Shown here in pieces: positions 55,036-63,407 of a stretch of 64,000 nucleotides of DNA (within the stretch, counting starts at the first letter, position 1; every line of letters begins with the position of its first letter). The position numbers were made by a program, and so were the translations under genes. Source of the DNA: Candidatus Scalindua sp. SCAELEC01 (lineage in GTDB: Bacteria > Planctomycetota > Brocadiia > Brocadiales > Scalinduaceae); the NCBI GenBank assembly GCA_004282745.1, contig SHMT01000017.1, forward strand, positions 1-64,000. Reading direction: 5' to 3'. The notes under the pieces are model-generated. The model did not search any database. It saw nothing but the letters and a program-made list of their open reading frames with translations, and had not been told where the DNA came from.

Positions 55036-55728
55036 TTATTTTAAATGGAGATCCAAAAACCAATACCCATCTCGTAATGTCTTTTCACCCAGCGTAAGAG
55101 CCAGTGGTGACTGAAAAATCGGTCCGTCATAGACAAGCGTATGGTACTCTCCCTCTTCACCACAGGCATCCACTCCCTGTCTTTCAATCACTTCAATCAC
55201 TGATCGTGAAAGTGTTTTACCCAGTAAAGTTGTCGGCAAGACATCCTCTTTAAGGGCGATGATCATGGCGCAAAACCCAAGATCTAGAAATTCTCCCAGG
55301 AGTGCTTTTCTCCCCTCTAACCACAAGGGGAGAAAAGGGCGCAGCCCAATGCCTTCACAGACGCGTTCTTCCCAATCACGGTGTTCCTGTAAGTCGATAT
55401 CACCAAAAACAACGCGCTGTATGCCTTCTCTCTTTACAGAGGTTAAGGCAGCTTTGAATTGTTTTTCGTAATCATTCCACAGAGTTGTCCGTGTGAGCAG
55501 AGGTATATTCATGGCCTGCGATTGCGCAGTTACTACTGAGAGGTGTAAGCCGTGAGAACGACTCCGCTCACCACCCTCAGTAAACATTGTAATGAGTTTT
55601 TTCGCGTCACCTCCGGCGTGTATCGCACGGTATAGGGCAAGACACGAATCTTTACCACCACTAAATGAACAGGCAAAAGTGAATCTCTGATTATTCATCT
55701 GTTTCTCGGCTCTTAAGCTTTCCTGCAA
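55036..55728 (-). CDS. COG2102/DUF71 PP-loop ATPase, B12-salvage-type
   Basis: 230 residues from a TTG start at 55728 with GGAGG six bases upstream; an ATG at 55698 is the alternative. The PP-loop motif SGGKDSCLALYRA binds ATP. Other family marks: VFGDIDLQEHRDWEERVC, PLWLEGRKALLGEFLDLGF, and GEEGEYHTLVYDGPIF. One branch of this family makes diphthamide in eukaryotes and archaea. A bacterial branch is predicted from gene neighbourhood to serve B12 salvage (de Crecy-Lagard and co-workers, from memory). Here it lies 18 bases behind cbiZ in a corrinoid uptake operon, which fits that branch. The reaction is unproven. Confidence 0.88.
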   Translation of the reverse strand: MQESLRAEKQMNNQRFTFACSFSGGKDSCLALYRAIHAGGDAKKLITMFTEGGERSRSHGLHLSVVTAQSQAMNIPLLTRTTLWNDYEKQFKAALTSVKREGIQRVVFGDIDLQEHRDWEERVCEGIGLRPFLPLWLEGRKALLGEFLDLGFCAMIIALKEDVLPTTLLGKTLSRSVIEVIERQGVDACGEEGEYHTLVYDGPIFQSPLALTLGEKTLRDGYWFLDLHLK

Positions 55729-55746
55729 GATTCACCTCCACTGCTT

Positions 55747-56889
55747 CTATTCCCACTTTTCATTAAACCCCAGAGCAAATGATTTACAAATAAAATTTGT
55801 GAACGTATGGTTGCATATCCCCATCTGTTCACGAGAAAGGGCTTCCCGATAATGGTCGATCCTCTCAAATTTTCCTGAAATGGAAGCGCTAAGCTGAGCC
55901 CCATAGGACGAAAAGATTTCGGGTAAACAGTTTTCCGGCAAGATGCCCCACTCTATCTTATCGCGCAAGTGAACAAGCGCAGAAGTTGCGGCGACAGTAA
56001 CGGAATCACGGTTAATAGGTACAAAATTCTTTTCAAATAGCTTCGAAACTTCTTTATTCAGATAACTGCAGATCTGCTCCTTCATTGATTTTTTATCAAT
56101 TCCGAATCGTTCTAAACAAATGGTAGCGGAACGCTGACTCTGAGGGGTGAGAGAATCCTGTAATGCCAGGGTGTTCTTTACGGATTTTTTTACTGTTACG
56201 CCTATGAGTTCACCTAACTTAGTGTGTTTACCTGCGCCGGTCAGGGGGATTTCTCCGGTTAATCTGGAAGCAATGCCAACCTGATCGGTCCCCGTTCCGG
56301 TAGCCTGCCCGCATGAATAACGGGAATTCACGTCAAGCTCTTGAAGAGCTGCAGCCTTTGCCTCTGAGGCTGTCACAATCGACCTGACCATAGCGCCATG
56401 GGTGAGCTCTTTATTTATGATAAGTATTGTGTTTATTGTGCCGCGAGGTTCATCCACTTGACCTTGGGTGCTCATAAACGTACCGTCCTTTTCATACAGA
56501 TTTGCAGGGTCACCGGCTCTGCCAGCGTTTGTCTCCACACCTCCCGTGCTTATCGCCACGACCTGAAGGCCTCGATACTCCTGCGATTCGATTGCAGCGT
56601 AATTCATGTTTGCGGCAGTGCCAAGGAGTGCTGTTTTTTGAGGATTGAGTCCATATTTTTCACAAACCGACTTTAGATAAGCAAAGGGACTTTTGTCTAT
56701 AGACAGAAGAGCCTTTCTGTTGTGCCCCAAAGGTTCGCACAATTGATGATTAGCGATACCCTCCAGGTCATCACGCAACCCTCCGCTTACACTGCAAGTA
56801 GAGATTACCCTATGTTGAACAAGAAAGTTAACATAGATAATCTTCTCTTTGCGGTGTATTTCGATCCCGTCAAATTTCCCTATTAACAT
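55747..56889 (-). CDS. cbiZ: Adenosylcobinamide amidohydrolase CbiZ with C-terminal extension
   Basis: 380 residues. CbiZ cleaves the aminopropanol side chain from adenosylcobinamide-type corrinoids to give adenosylcobyric acid, letting the cell rebuild an imported cobamide with its own lower ligand. Family landmarks: TCSVSGGLRDDLEG, GTAANMNYAAI, VVAISTGGVETNAGRAGDPA, TASEAKAAALQELDVNSRYS, and ATGTGTDQVGIAS followed by GAGKHTKLGELIGVTV. About 150 residues after that exceed the basic domain and are unassigned. It is flanked by btuD and the DUF71 gene in one series. Confidence 0.92.
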   Translation of the reverse strand: MLIGKFDGIEIHRKEKIIYVNFLVQHRVISTCSVSGGLRDDLEGIANHQLCEPLGHNRKALLSIDKSPFAYLKSVCEKYGLNPQKTALLGTAANMNYAAIESQEYRGLQVVAISTGGVETNAGRAGDPANLYEKDGTFMSTQGQVDEPRGTINTILIINKELTHGAMVRSIVTASEAKAAALQELDVNSRYSCGQATGTGTDQVGIASRLTGEIPLTGAGKHTKLGELIGVTVKKSVKNTLALQDSLTPQSQRSATICLERFGIDKKSMKEQICSYLNKEVSKLFEKNFVPINRDSVTVAATSALVHLRDKIEWGILPENCLPEIFSSYGAQLSASISGKFERIDHYREALSREQMGICNHTFTNFICKSFALGFNEKWE

Positions 56890-56975
56890 TGCTGTATGCC
56901 TTTTTTTATCTCATGGTTATTACAAAAACATAAAAGACTACCCGAAGAATTTTAAGTTGATGACACTGCCGGTAA

Positions 56976-57761
56976 TTAATCCGGCCAAATAGTCGGTTTT
57001 CCTGTTTTAGGGTGAGGATAAACAGACAAAGCAGTACCATAAACATCACTGAGCAGTTCCGGCTGGAAAATAGCATCAGGAATACCGATTTTCACGATAC
57101 GGCCTTCATTCATTAACATAATACGGTCACTATACATCGATGCATAATTTAAATTATGCGAGATCATAAAAATGGATAGATTCTTATCATGTGCAAGGGA
57201 TTGCGCGAGCCGGTAAATATCCAATTGATAATGAATGTCGAGATGTACAGTAGGTTCGTCCATCAATAAAATAGATGTTTTCTGCGCCAGGGCCCGGGCA
57301 ATTAGGACCCGCTGTCTCTCTCCGCTGGAGAGCTGGTTAAAAATATTATTTTTGTATTTCGTTAATCCTGTTTGTTCGATTGCCTCCCTTATAATTTCAC
57401 GATCGTTATTGGTTAAAGACGCAAGCGGACTATGATAAGGATAACGCCCCATGGACACGATATCAAAAACCGTGAAGTCAAATGCAATATTTGATTCAGC
57501 CGGAATGATAGTCATGATTCTGGCAAGAGCCGGACGTTTAAAAGAAGATAGCGGTATGCCATCCAGTAATATTTCACCGGACTGGGGTTTAAGTATCCCG
57601 CCAAGCAGATATAAGAGAGTAGTCTTACCGGCCCCGTTAGGGCCAACGACATTGAACAATTCTCCCGCCTTAAAGTCAAAAGACAAATCATGAATTAAGG
57701 GATTTTCTGTATACGAATAAGAGAGTTGGTTAACCGTTATGTCTTGATATTGATTGCTCAT
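56976..57761 (-). CDS. btuD: Corrinoid ABC importer ATPase
   Basis: 261 residues. ABC ATPase: Walker A GPNGAGKTTLL, Q-loop region, signature LSSGERQRVLIARAL, Walker B ILLMDEPTVHLD, and H-loop ISHNLNY. FecE/BtuD-type importers use two copies with BtuC. The ATG overlaps the btuC stop by four bases. Assignment to cobamide rather than siderophore rests on neighbours (btuB with riboswitches, cbiZ). Confidence 0.93.
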   Translation of the reverse strand: MSNQYQDITVNQLSYSYTENPLIHDLSFDFKAGELFNVVGPNGAGKTTLLYLLGGILKPQSGEILLDGIPLSSFKRPALARIMTIIPAESNIAFDFTVFDIVSMGRYPYHSPLASLTNNDREIIREAIEQTGLTKYKNNIFNQLSSGERQRVLIARALAQKTSILLMDEPTVHLDIHYQLDIYRLAQSLAHDKNLSIFMISHNLNYASMYSDRIMLMNEGRIVKIGIPDAIFQPELLSDVYGTALSVYPHPKTGKPTIWPD

Positions 57762-58765
57762 CGCATTCCCTTACGCTTATTTCTCCAGAGTAAAAACAGA
57801 AAAAATGGCCCGCCAATAAGAGCGGTTATAACGCCAACAGGGATTTCAGTTGGTGCGAGCAGGACACGTGCCAGGGTATCGGCAACAACCATAAAAATAC
57901 TGCCGGCAATAACACAGGCTGGCAACAAACGTCTGTGGTCAGGCCCAATTAACAATCGCAATAAATGCGGAATGATAATCCCCACAAAACCAATTAAACC
58001 GGTTAAGGCAACGATACTTCCGGTTAAAAGAGAGCAGGAGAAAAAAAGAATCTTTTTTAATCGTTCCACATCAATACCAACAATCTGGGCATCCCGTTCG
58101 CCAAGAGTGAGCGCGTTCAGATGCCGTGCCTGCGGCAGAATCACTCCGATGGCCAGAAGAACATAGAGAGATATCCATAATAAATTCCCGTATTCAGGAG
58201 TTGGTATACTTCCCATTAACCAGGTAAAAACCTGCATCAATTGTAAAGGGTCCAGCAAAGTTTGCAGAAACAAAATTAATGCGGAAAGCATCGCCTGCAG
58301 TGAAATACCGGCCAGCAACATCGTGTGTGTCGGCAAATAATTGCCGATTCGGGAAAAGTTGTAGACAAAGAGTATGGTAAAAAATGCACCGCATACAGCA
58401 AATATCGGGACGATTTGAAAACCGATAATCATCAAATGTAAGCTAAATCCCATGGCAACCACCGCACCCAGCGCCGAACCTCCGGAAATACCGAGGATAT
58501 AGGGATCGGCAAGCGGATTTCGCAGTAATGCCTGAAATACGGCCCCGGTCAGAGAGAGAGTAGCACCGGTAAGCGCAGCCAGAAGCAGCCTGGGCAGTCT
58601 CACCTGCAACAGTATAATATTCGTTTGATCAGAAGCCGCTGCCCCAAAGAGTGTGTTTTTCAATTGCTCCCAGGTAATGATCACAGTACCTGATTTCCAA
58701 CAGAGAAGAAAAATAAAGATCCAGCAAAACGGGATTGCGAATAACACTATTTTACGGTTTTTCAT
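57758..58765 (-). CDS. btuC: Corrinoid ABC importer permease
   Basis: 335 residues with about ten membrane helices, FecCD/BtuC family. Signatures: LQVRLPRLLLAALTGATLSL, GAVFQALLRNPLADPYILGI, SGGSALGAVVAMG, NALTLGERDAQIVGID (the L-loop that contacts the ATPase), LIGFVGIIIPHLLRLLIG, and ARVLLAPTEIPVGVITALIG. It moves the corrinoid across the inner membrane. It overlaps btuF by 14 bases and btuD by four, so the three genes are coupled. Confidence 0.94.
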   Translation of the reverse strand: MKNRKIVLFAIPFCWIFIFLLCWKSGTVIITWEQLKNTLFGAAASDQTNIILLQVRLPRLLLAALTGATLSLTGAVFQALLRNPLADPYILGISGGSALGAVVAMGFSLHLMIIGFQIVPIFAVCGAFFTILFVYNFSRIGNYLPTHTMLLAGISLQAMLSALILFLQTLLDPLQLMQVFTWLMGSIPTPEYGNLLWISLYVLLAIGVILPQARHLNALTLGERDAQIVGIDVERLKKILFFSCSLLTGSIVALTGLIGFVGIIIPHLLRLLIGPDHRRLLPACVIAGSIFMVVADTLARVLLAPTEIPVGVITALIGGPFFLFLLWRNKRKGMR

Positions 58766-59708
58766 TTTTCATAATCCGTTGAATCACCTCTGCCTTTTCA
58801 GGATGAAATTGTTGAGCTAATAAAGCCAGCGCCATGACAACCCTGGGACCGGGACGATTGATGATATCATGATCAATTTCAATAAACCTCTGGTCGCGTA
58901 TAGCGGGAATATTTTTCCAACGCTGCCAGAAAGGGAGCTGACCTTCCATGCTAAGCTCGTTTCCCATACCGCTTGAAAACAGGAGAATATCTGGAGACCT
59001 AGCAATAATACTTTCAATGGTTAATTTGGGATATGCCTGATCGATATCCCCGGTAATGTTAACGCCTCCTGCATCATGAATTAAATCGTTAATGAAGCTT
59101 TTGGACCCAACGGATATTATGGGATTGAGAGCGATCGAATAAAAAGCTGTGGGTTTTTGTATCTCTTTGACCAGGGATCGGATTTGTTCATAACGGTTCA
59201 CGAGATTCCTCGCCACCTCTTTCGCCTCTTTTTGATGCTGTAAAACCTCTCCGAGCCAGTTAATATTGTTAATAATATCAGAAAATTTCTCACTGCGTAA
59301 GACAGCAACATTTATATTTAGCTTCCGTAGTTTATTCACATCACTTCTCGGCGCTCCGTCAAAGGACATGACAACCAGATCAGGATTTAACGAGATGATC
59401 TGTTCAATATTGGGTTTAACATAGCTTCCTACCTTTGGAAGACCTTTGACAGAAGAGGGATAATAAGAATACAGTGAAACACCTACCAGCATCGAATCCG
59501 CGTCTATAACTCCTAATATTTCTGTTATACTCGGGGAAACGGAAATAATTCGCTTAGGCGGATTGTCAAAATGGAGAGAAAATTGGGTATCATCAATGAA
59601 GGTTTTTGTTTTTCTGAAATTCTCCGACTCTGCCAGAGTGGGTTGATTGCAAATCGTCAGGATAATCCAGAAAACAGATAACAGCATAATGTGGAGGTTT
59701 TTATTCAT
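58752..59708 (-). CDS. btuF: Periplasmic corrinoid-binding protein
   Basis: 318 residues from the ATG at 59708, which gives a proper signal peptide (NKNLHIMLLSVFWIILTICN); the frame extends to 59837 without a plausible leader. Helical-backbone binding protein: PPKRIISVSPSITEILGVID, GLPKVGSYVKPNIEQIISLNPDLV, INWLGEVLQHQKEA, and FSSGMGNE. It captures substrate delivered by BtuB and hands it to BtuCD. BtuF identity rests on the operon; the fold alone is shared with siderophore receptors. Confidence 0.9.
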   Translation of the reverse strand: MNKNLHIMLLSVFWIILTICNQPTLAESENFRKTKTFIDDTQFSLHFDNPPKRIISVSPSITEILGVIDADSMLVGVSLYSYYPSSVKGLPKVGSYVKPNIEQIISLNPDLVVMSFDGAPRSDVNKLRKLNINVAVLRSEKFSDIINNINWLGEVLQHQKEAKEVARNLVNRYEQIRSLVKEIQKPTAFYSIALNPIISVGSKSFINDLIHDAGGVNITGDIDQAYPKLTIESIIARSPDILLFSSGMGNELSMEGQLPFWQRWKNIPAIRDQRFIEIDHDIINRPGPRVVMALALLAQQFHPEKAEVIQRIMKNEKP

Positions 59709-59855
59709 AATTTTAATGTTAACGAAAAATATCATCGGGTGGATTGGTAAAATAGAGTATCTTGTGCCCATAATCTTTACTAGCCGATTTAAAATGCTGG
59801 TCAGGAGAGGTCTATTCATATCCCGGGATGACAACACACTCTCCGTCCCTATTTT

Positions 59856-60000
59856 GTGTTTGAACGAAAACTACCCATCTACTACGTTGCTGCAACAATT
59901 CCGAAATCCTCAAGTACAATTGTACGTTCCGGTTACGATATTGTTACGCGCCTTGTACCTGGGCACTTTTCATTCAAACACAGGGTTTTCGTTCGGATAC
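59856..60000. mobile_element. Element A, 145 bp copy between btuB and btuF
   Basis: The left end GTGTTTGAACGAAAACTACC and the right end, inverted, GTATCCGAACGAAAACCC; TA follows the right end. The centre is the palindrome GTACAATTGTAC, and the whole folds on itself. It interrupts the spacing of the uptake operon, so btuF-tonB may be expressed separately from btuB. Confidence 0.8.
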
Positions 60001-60062
60001 TATTTTGTTTGTTACAAACAGCAACGATCTGCTTCCACTCATCCTTTGTCTGAAAACATCAG

Positions 60063-61997
60063 TTACAGGGTAAGTTTTACTCCCAGAAAGAACCGTGCCC
60101 CCGGTGCCCTGAAACCCAATACCTCATCGAATTTTTGATTCGCTATGTTTTCAATCCTGGAATATAATTGAAAATGTCTTGAATGCTGATAAGTAAATGC
60201 TACGTCAAGTTTGAAATAGCCGTCGTTTGTCCTGATAACAGGCCTTCCAGGTGGTTTGATGCCTCCACCGTTTCTCCCCTCTCTGGAAGCGCCGACAATG
60301 GTATTATCAATGTTAAGGTTGAATTTATCTAAAAAATGGTAATTAATAGTAACCGAACCCTGTTTGCTTGGCTGCCTGATCAACTCCTTTTTCAACTCAT
60401 CCCTCGTATGCAACCTCGTAAACGTACCCCTCATCGTTAACCCTTCAAAGGGGTTAATTAAGACTTCTGCCTCAACTCCTTCGGTCCTGACCATACCGAT
60501 ATTTTGTGCCCTGAAGACAAATCCGCCGGTATCGACTGCCTGAATAAGGTTTGAATATCTGTTATTAAAATAGGTTACGCCAAAAAAGAGCCTGTCCTCA
60601 AAGAGGTACTGCTCAAATCCAAAATCATAGCTTTCACTCTCCTCCGGGTCTAACGTTGGGTTTCCGAAATTGGGGAAAAACAGCTCATTGAGAGTTGGCC
60701 CTCTGAACCCCTTCCCATAATTGGCCTTGAATTTTGTATTCGTCTCCTTGAGATGGTAGGCAATGGAAAATTTCGGATTAACGTCCTTTCCGTATGTGTT
60801 ATTGTCATCAACTCTCACTCCGGCGTTGAAGAAGAGTCTGTCCCACAGTTTCAGTTGATTCTGAAAGTACCACCCCCGGTTGATTATGGCGGGATCAACA
60901 CTTCGATTGTCCGCCTCCTGGTCTTCGAATTCAAATCCAAAGATAAAGGTGTTAATGTCCTTATACTTCAGGGTGTGCTGATAGTCCCCGGTATAGATCT
61001 GTGTATCGAGCCGGAATCTTGTATTACCAAAAGGGTCTGAGTCAACAGAGTTAGGCTTGTCTCTGCTTTTCAGATTTGAATCGGTATATGAGAATTTCAG
61101 TTTATGGCTCCACCAGCTTGCTATCGAATGAGTCAAGAGAGAGGTTATTACTAAATCCTGATTCTTGGATAAATTATTTGGGTCTTGCCTGAAAGCCCCG
61201 TCGTCGATATTTACCTTAGAATCATTGTATCTAAGGCTTGTATCAAACTGCAACTTGTCGTTGATCTTGTATCCGAACCTTGCAGACGCATTGGTCTTGC
61301 CGTAATCGTCATTTGAACCGCGGCCATTGCTGTCAATCCTTGCCACATCAAAGGAGTAGTGAAAGTCTTCGATACTACCGCTTGAGCTGATTGCTTCATT
61401 AAAGGTCCGTTCTGGCGTACCAATTTCTGATCGTATACTGAACTGCGGTTTTCCACTCCCTTTTTTCGTAATGATGTTTATTACGCCACCCATTGCATCG
61501 GATCCGTACAGGGTACTTTGTGGTCCCCTTACAACCTCAATGCTCTCCAGGTTGTCGGTGGTCAGGTTGGCAAAATCGAAAGATCCAGTAGTTGGACTGT
61601 TTACCTGAACACCATCAATCATGACCAAGACCTGATCAGCGCTTGAACCCCGTAACGATACGCTTGTTGTTCTCCCAACACCTCCGGAGTTTCGTATGCT
61701 CAGTCCCGGTACACTGCGAAGTGTTTCAAAGACCGTTCTCGCCTTTTGTTGTTCAATCTGTCTCTCCGTTATGGTGGTAACGGAATCTATCAACTGGCTC
61801 GCAGGTGTTTCAGTCCTTGTTGCAGTTACTACGATCTCCTGGACATCTTCGGTCTCAAGTACCGAAACATCATCTCTATCGACTTCACTCTTTTTGTCCT
61901 CTCTCTTTTCTTCAAAGGAGGGATCTGTCTCTGAATAGCCGATATGTGGCAAAAAAACAGTCAATAGTATACACACTCCAATAAAACCATATTTCAT
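60063..61997 (-). CDS. btuB: TonB-dependent cobamide receptor BtuB
   Basis: 644 residues. The signal peptide (3-20) is followed by a Glu/Asp-rich linker and the TonB box EIVVTATR near residue 53. The plug domain (about 60-165: ITERQIEQQKARTVFETLRS, GLSIRNSGGVGRTTSVSLRG, VRGPQSTLYGSDAMGGVINI) leads to a 22-strand barrel ending in an aromatic-containing strand (GARFFLGVKLTL). It imports corrinoids across the outer membrane. Two cobalamin riboswitches precede it on the same strand, which supports corrinoid rather than iron specificity. AGGATGAG lies before the ATG. Confidence 0.93.
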   Translation of the reverse strand: MKYGFIGVCILLTVFLPHIGYSETDPSFEEKREDKKSEVDRDDVSVLETEDVQEIVVTATRTETPASQLIDSVTTITERQIEQQKARTVFETLRSVPGLSIRNSGGVGRTTSVSLRGSSADQVLVMIDGVQVNSPTTGSFDFANLTTDNLESIEVVRGPQSTLYGSDAMGGVINIITKKGSGKPQFSIRSEIGTPERTFNEAISSSGSIEDFHYSFDVARIDSNGRGSNDDYGKTNASARFGYKINDKLQFDTSLRYNDSKVNIDDGAFRQDPNNLSKNQDLVITSLLTHSIASWWSHKLKFSYTDSNLKSRDKPNSVDSDPFGNTRFRLDTQIYTGDYQHTLKYKDINTFIFGFEFEDQEADNRSVDPAIINRGWYFQNQLKLWDRLFFNAGVRVDDNNTYGKDVNPKFSIAYHLKETNTKFKANYGKGFRGPTLNELFFPNFGNPTLDPEESESYDFGFEQYLFEDRLFFGVTYFNNRYSNLIQAVDTGGFVFRAQNIGMVRTEGVEAEVLINPFEGLTMRGTFTRLHTRDELKKELIRQPSKQGSVTINYHFLDKFNLNIDNTIVGASREGRNGGGIKPPGRPVIRTNDGYFKLDVAFTYQHSRHFQLYSRIENIANQKFDEVLGFRAPGARFFLGVKLTL

Positions 61998-62041
61998 AAC
62001 TCATCCTTTCCCCTCGGAAAAATATAGTAAAAATTGTGCAA

Positions 62042-62225
62042 AACAGGTCTCCTGGCTATCGGGTCCTCCTACTCTCTGCGCCTTCCCGGACAACCGTTTA
62101 AACTGTTTAAACGGTTGTCGTTTCCCAGTGGCATCTTGCAGATTTCGTTACCGACTACAGTTGCGGGGCAGCTCCCATTATCCGAAATTGATTCGTTGGG
62201 GATTCCCTCGTATTGCACACACCAT
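62042..62225 (-). ncRNA. Cobalamin riboswitch 1, upstream of btuB
   Basis: Read on the minus strand: AATGGGAGCTGCCCCGCAAC then TGTA, the B12-box GCCACTGGG, an arm closed by a 13-bp perfect palindrome (62090-62118), GGGAAGGCGCAGA, and AGCCAGGAGACCTG. These match the conserved cobalamin aptamer elements in order. The 3' end lies 45 bases before the btuB ATG, close enough to mask the ribosome binding site, so translational control is likely. Confidence 0.92.
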
Positions 62226-62230
62226 ACACT

Positions 62231-62281
62231 CAAAAGTTGCAGTGGTATATCCATCAGCACCAAATCAACTGCAACTTTTCA
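62231..62281 (-). other. Hairpin 5' of riboswitch 1
   Basis: Minus-strand AAAAGTTGCAGT pairs with ACTGCAACTTTT across a 26-base loop just ahead of the aptamer. It may insulate the aptamer from upstream RNA. There is no T-run. Confidence 0.5.
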
Positions 62282-62330
62282 CGTAGCTATTTATCTAACT
62301 CCTTTTGTATATTACACATCTGTACGCATA

Positions 62331-62383
62331 TACTCGCTCAATGTTATCTCGCATCTTATCCGAAAACCATTATGAGATGAGTA
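62331..62383. repeat. Element B, 53 bp copy between the riboswitches
   Basis: The left end TACTCGCTCAATG and the right end, inverted, TACTCATCTCATAATGG plus TTTTCGG. TA flanks both ends. It is a much shortened copy of the 158-178 bp elements. It lies in the leader RNA between the terminator and riboswitch 1. Confidence 0.6.
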
Positions 62384-62394
62384 TAAAACAAAAA

Positions 62395-62425
62395 AACCCG
62401 AATCTTCGATGGGAAGATTCGGGTT
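62395..62425 (-). terminator. Intrinsic terminator between the two riboswitches
   Basis: On the minus strand AACCCGAATCTTC, a five-base loop, then GAAGATTCGGGTT, followed by a run of seven T, G and four T. The stem is a perfect 13 bp. It lies 75 bases beyond riboswitch 2 and 110 before the hairpin of riboswitch 1. Confidence 0.9.
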
Positions 62426-62500
62426 CTATATTGGTTAAATGATAAAAGACGTCTCTTGCCTCCACCTTCTTTACCTTCGAAGAGTCAACGTGAAGCATTT

Positions 62501-62702
62501 ACCGGCAGGTTTTCTGACTATCGGGTCATCCTAATTTCTGCGCCTTCCCATACCAGATTGAAACAGAGGTAAAGTGGTTTATTGTCTCGATTTTTTATTC
62601 GTGACTTGCAGATTTCGTCACCGATTACAGCGGCGGGTCCGTGCCCTTATAAGGGGCTTCCCTATTATGTTGCTAACAGCAGTTGCCGTTCGCAAACACC
62701 TG
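62501..62702 (-). ncRNA. Cobalamin riboswitch 2, distal copy
   Basis: Minus strand: AGGTGTTTGCGAACGG, AATAGGGAAGCC, GACCCGCCGCTGTA, ATCGGTGACGAAATCTGCAA, a divergent B12 box (GTCACGA), a longer variable arm, GGGAAGGCGCAGA, and CCGATAGTCAGAAAACCTGC. The order and conserved blocks match the cobalamin aptamer, with the B12 box weaker than in copy 1. An intrinsic terminator follows, so this copy probably controls transcription. Confidence 0.9.
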
Positions 62703-62754
62703 TAAATGGATGTAAAATAATCAAAGAACAGTAATCAATCCAAAGTCGTCAACA

Positions 62755-62782
62755 AATATAACGGGAGGGAAATTATTGTCAA
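62755..62782 (-). promoter_or_regulatory. Sigma-70-type promoter for the riboswitch-btuB leader
   Basis: Minus strand TTGACA (62777-62782), a 16-base spacer, then TATATT (62755-62760). Transcription would start near 62748, about 45 bases ahead of riboswitch 2. It is the only good promoter seen upstream of btuB. Confidence 0.6.
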
Positions 62783-63173
62783 GAAAAAACTGGTTTCAAC
62801 ACTTCCCACAATTCTCTTGTTTGGTAAGAGAATAACTACTGAACCACTACTTTGTTAATGCAAACAGTTCCGGATTTTATTTTTCCACTCCACTCAATAA
62901 AAGAGTTCCTCGATATAAGAAAAAGCCCACTTGTCTCCACAGATAAATGGCGACGAATTGTCAAACACATGCATTTGTGAATGAAATGATCTAAAGTAAG
63001 ATACAATTATTTACTCTCTTTAAAAATAGAAAAAACGTTAGATAGTGAAAACGGATAACATCCTTAACATTGGAAATATGACGTCTAATCTAAACCTACA
63101 CCTTTCTATTTCTCCTCTCTGTATAACAATGGAGAAAAAATACCTGATCTGATAGTACTCCGCAAAAAAGGGG
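62783..63173. other. Divergent spacer between the btuB leader and cobB promoters
   Basis: About 390 AT-rich bases with no recognised gene, RNA or repeat. Confidence 0.4.
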
Positions 63174-63202
63174 TTGACACGGTATGACTATCGTTATATC
63201 TT
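63174..63202 (+). promoter_or_regulatory. Sigma-70-type promoter upstream of cobB
   Basis: TTGACA at 63174-63179, a 17-base spacer, TATCTT at 63197-63202. The leader to the ATG at 63408 would be about 200 bases and shows no cobalamin aptamer. Confidence 0.5.
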
Positions 63203-63407
63203 TGATACTATTAACAGTATACCATACTCAGAAAGCTTACCTCTGTTACGTGATGCTGCACAGGGGAGACTTTAGAGATAAGAATATTGAGTCAGAAACT
63301 CATCCCTAAATGGCGCTGGATGAATCCTTTGATTGACTAGCGGATATAAATTGAAACCAATAATAGATATGAAATTATTTTCAGAAATTCTCGAATAAAA
63401 GCAGAAT

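Noticed and set aside
55036-55728. PP-loop gene as a diphthine-ammonia ligase (Dph6).
   Set aside because: Bacteria do not make diphthamide, and the operon context is corrinoid salvage.
62395-62501. A 41-codon minus-strand frame between riboswitch 2 and riboswitch 1, which could have been the gene controlled by riboswitch 2.
   Set aside because: It runs through the terminator stem and T-run and has no ribosome binding site, so it is more likely leader RNA.
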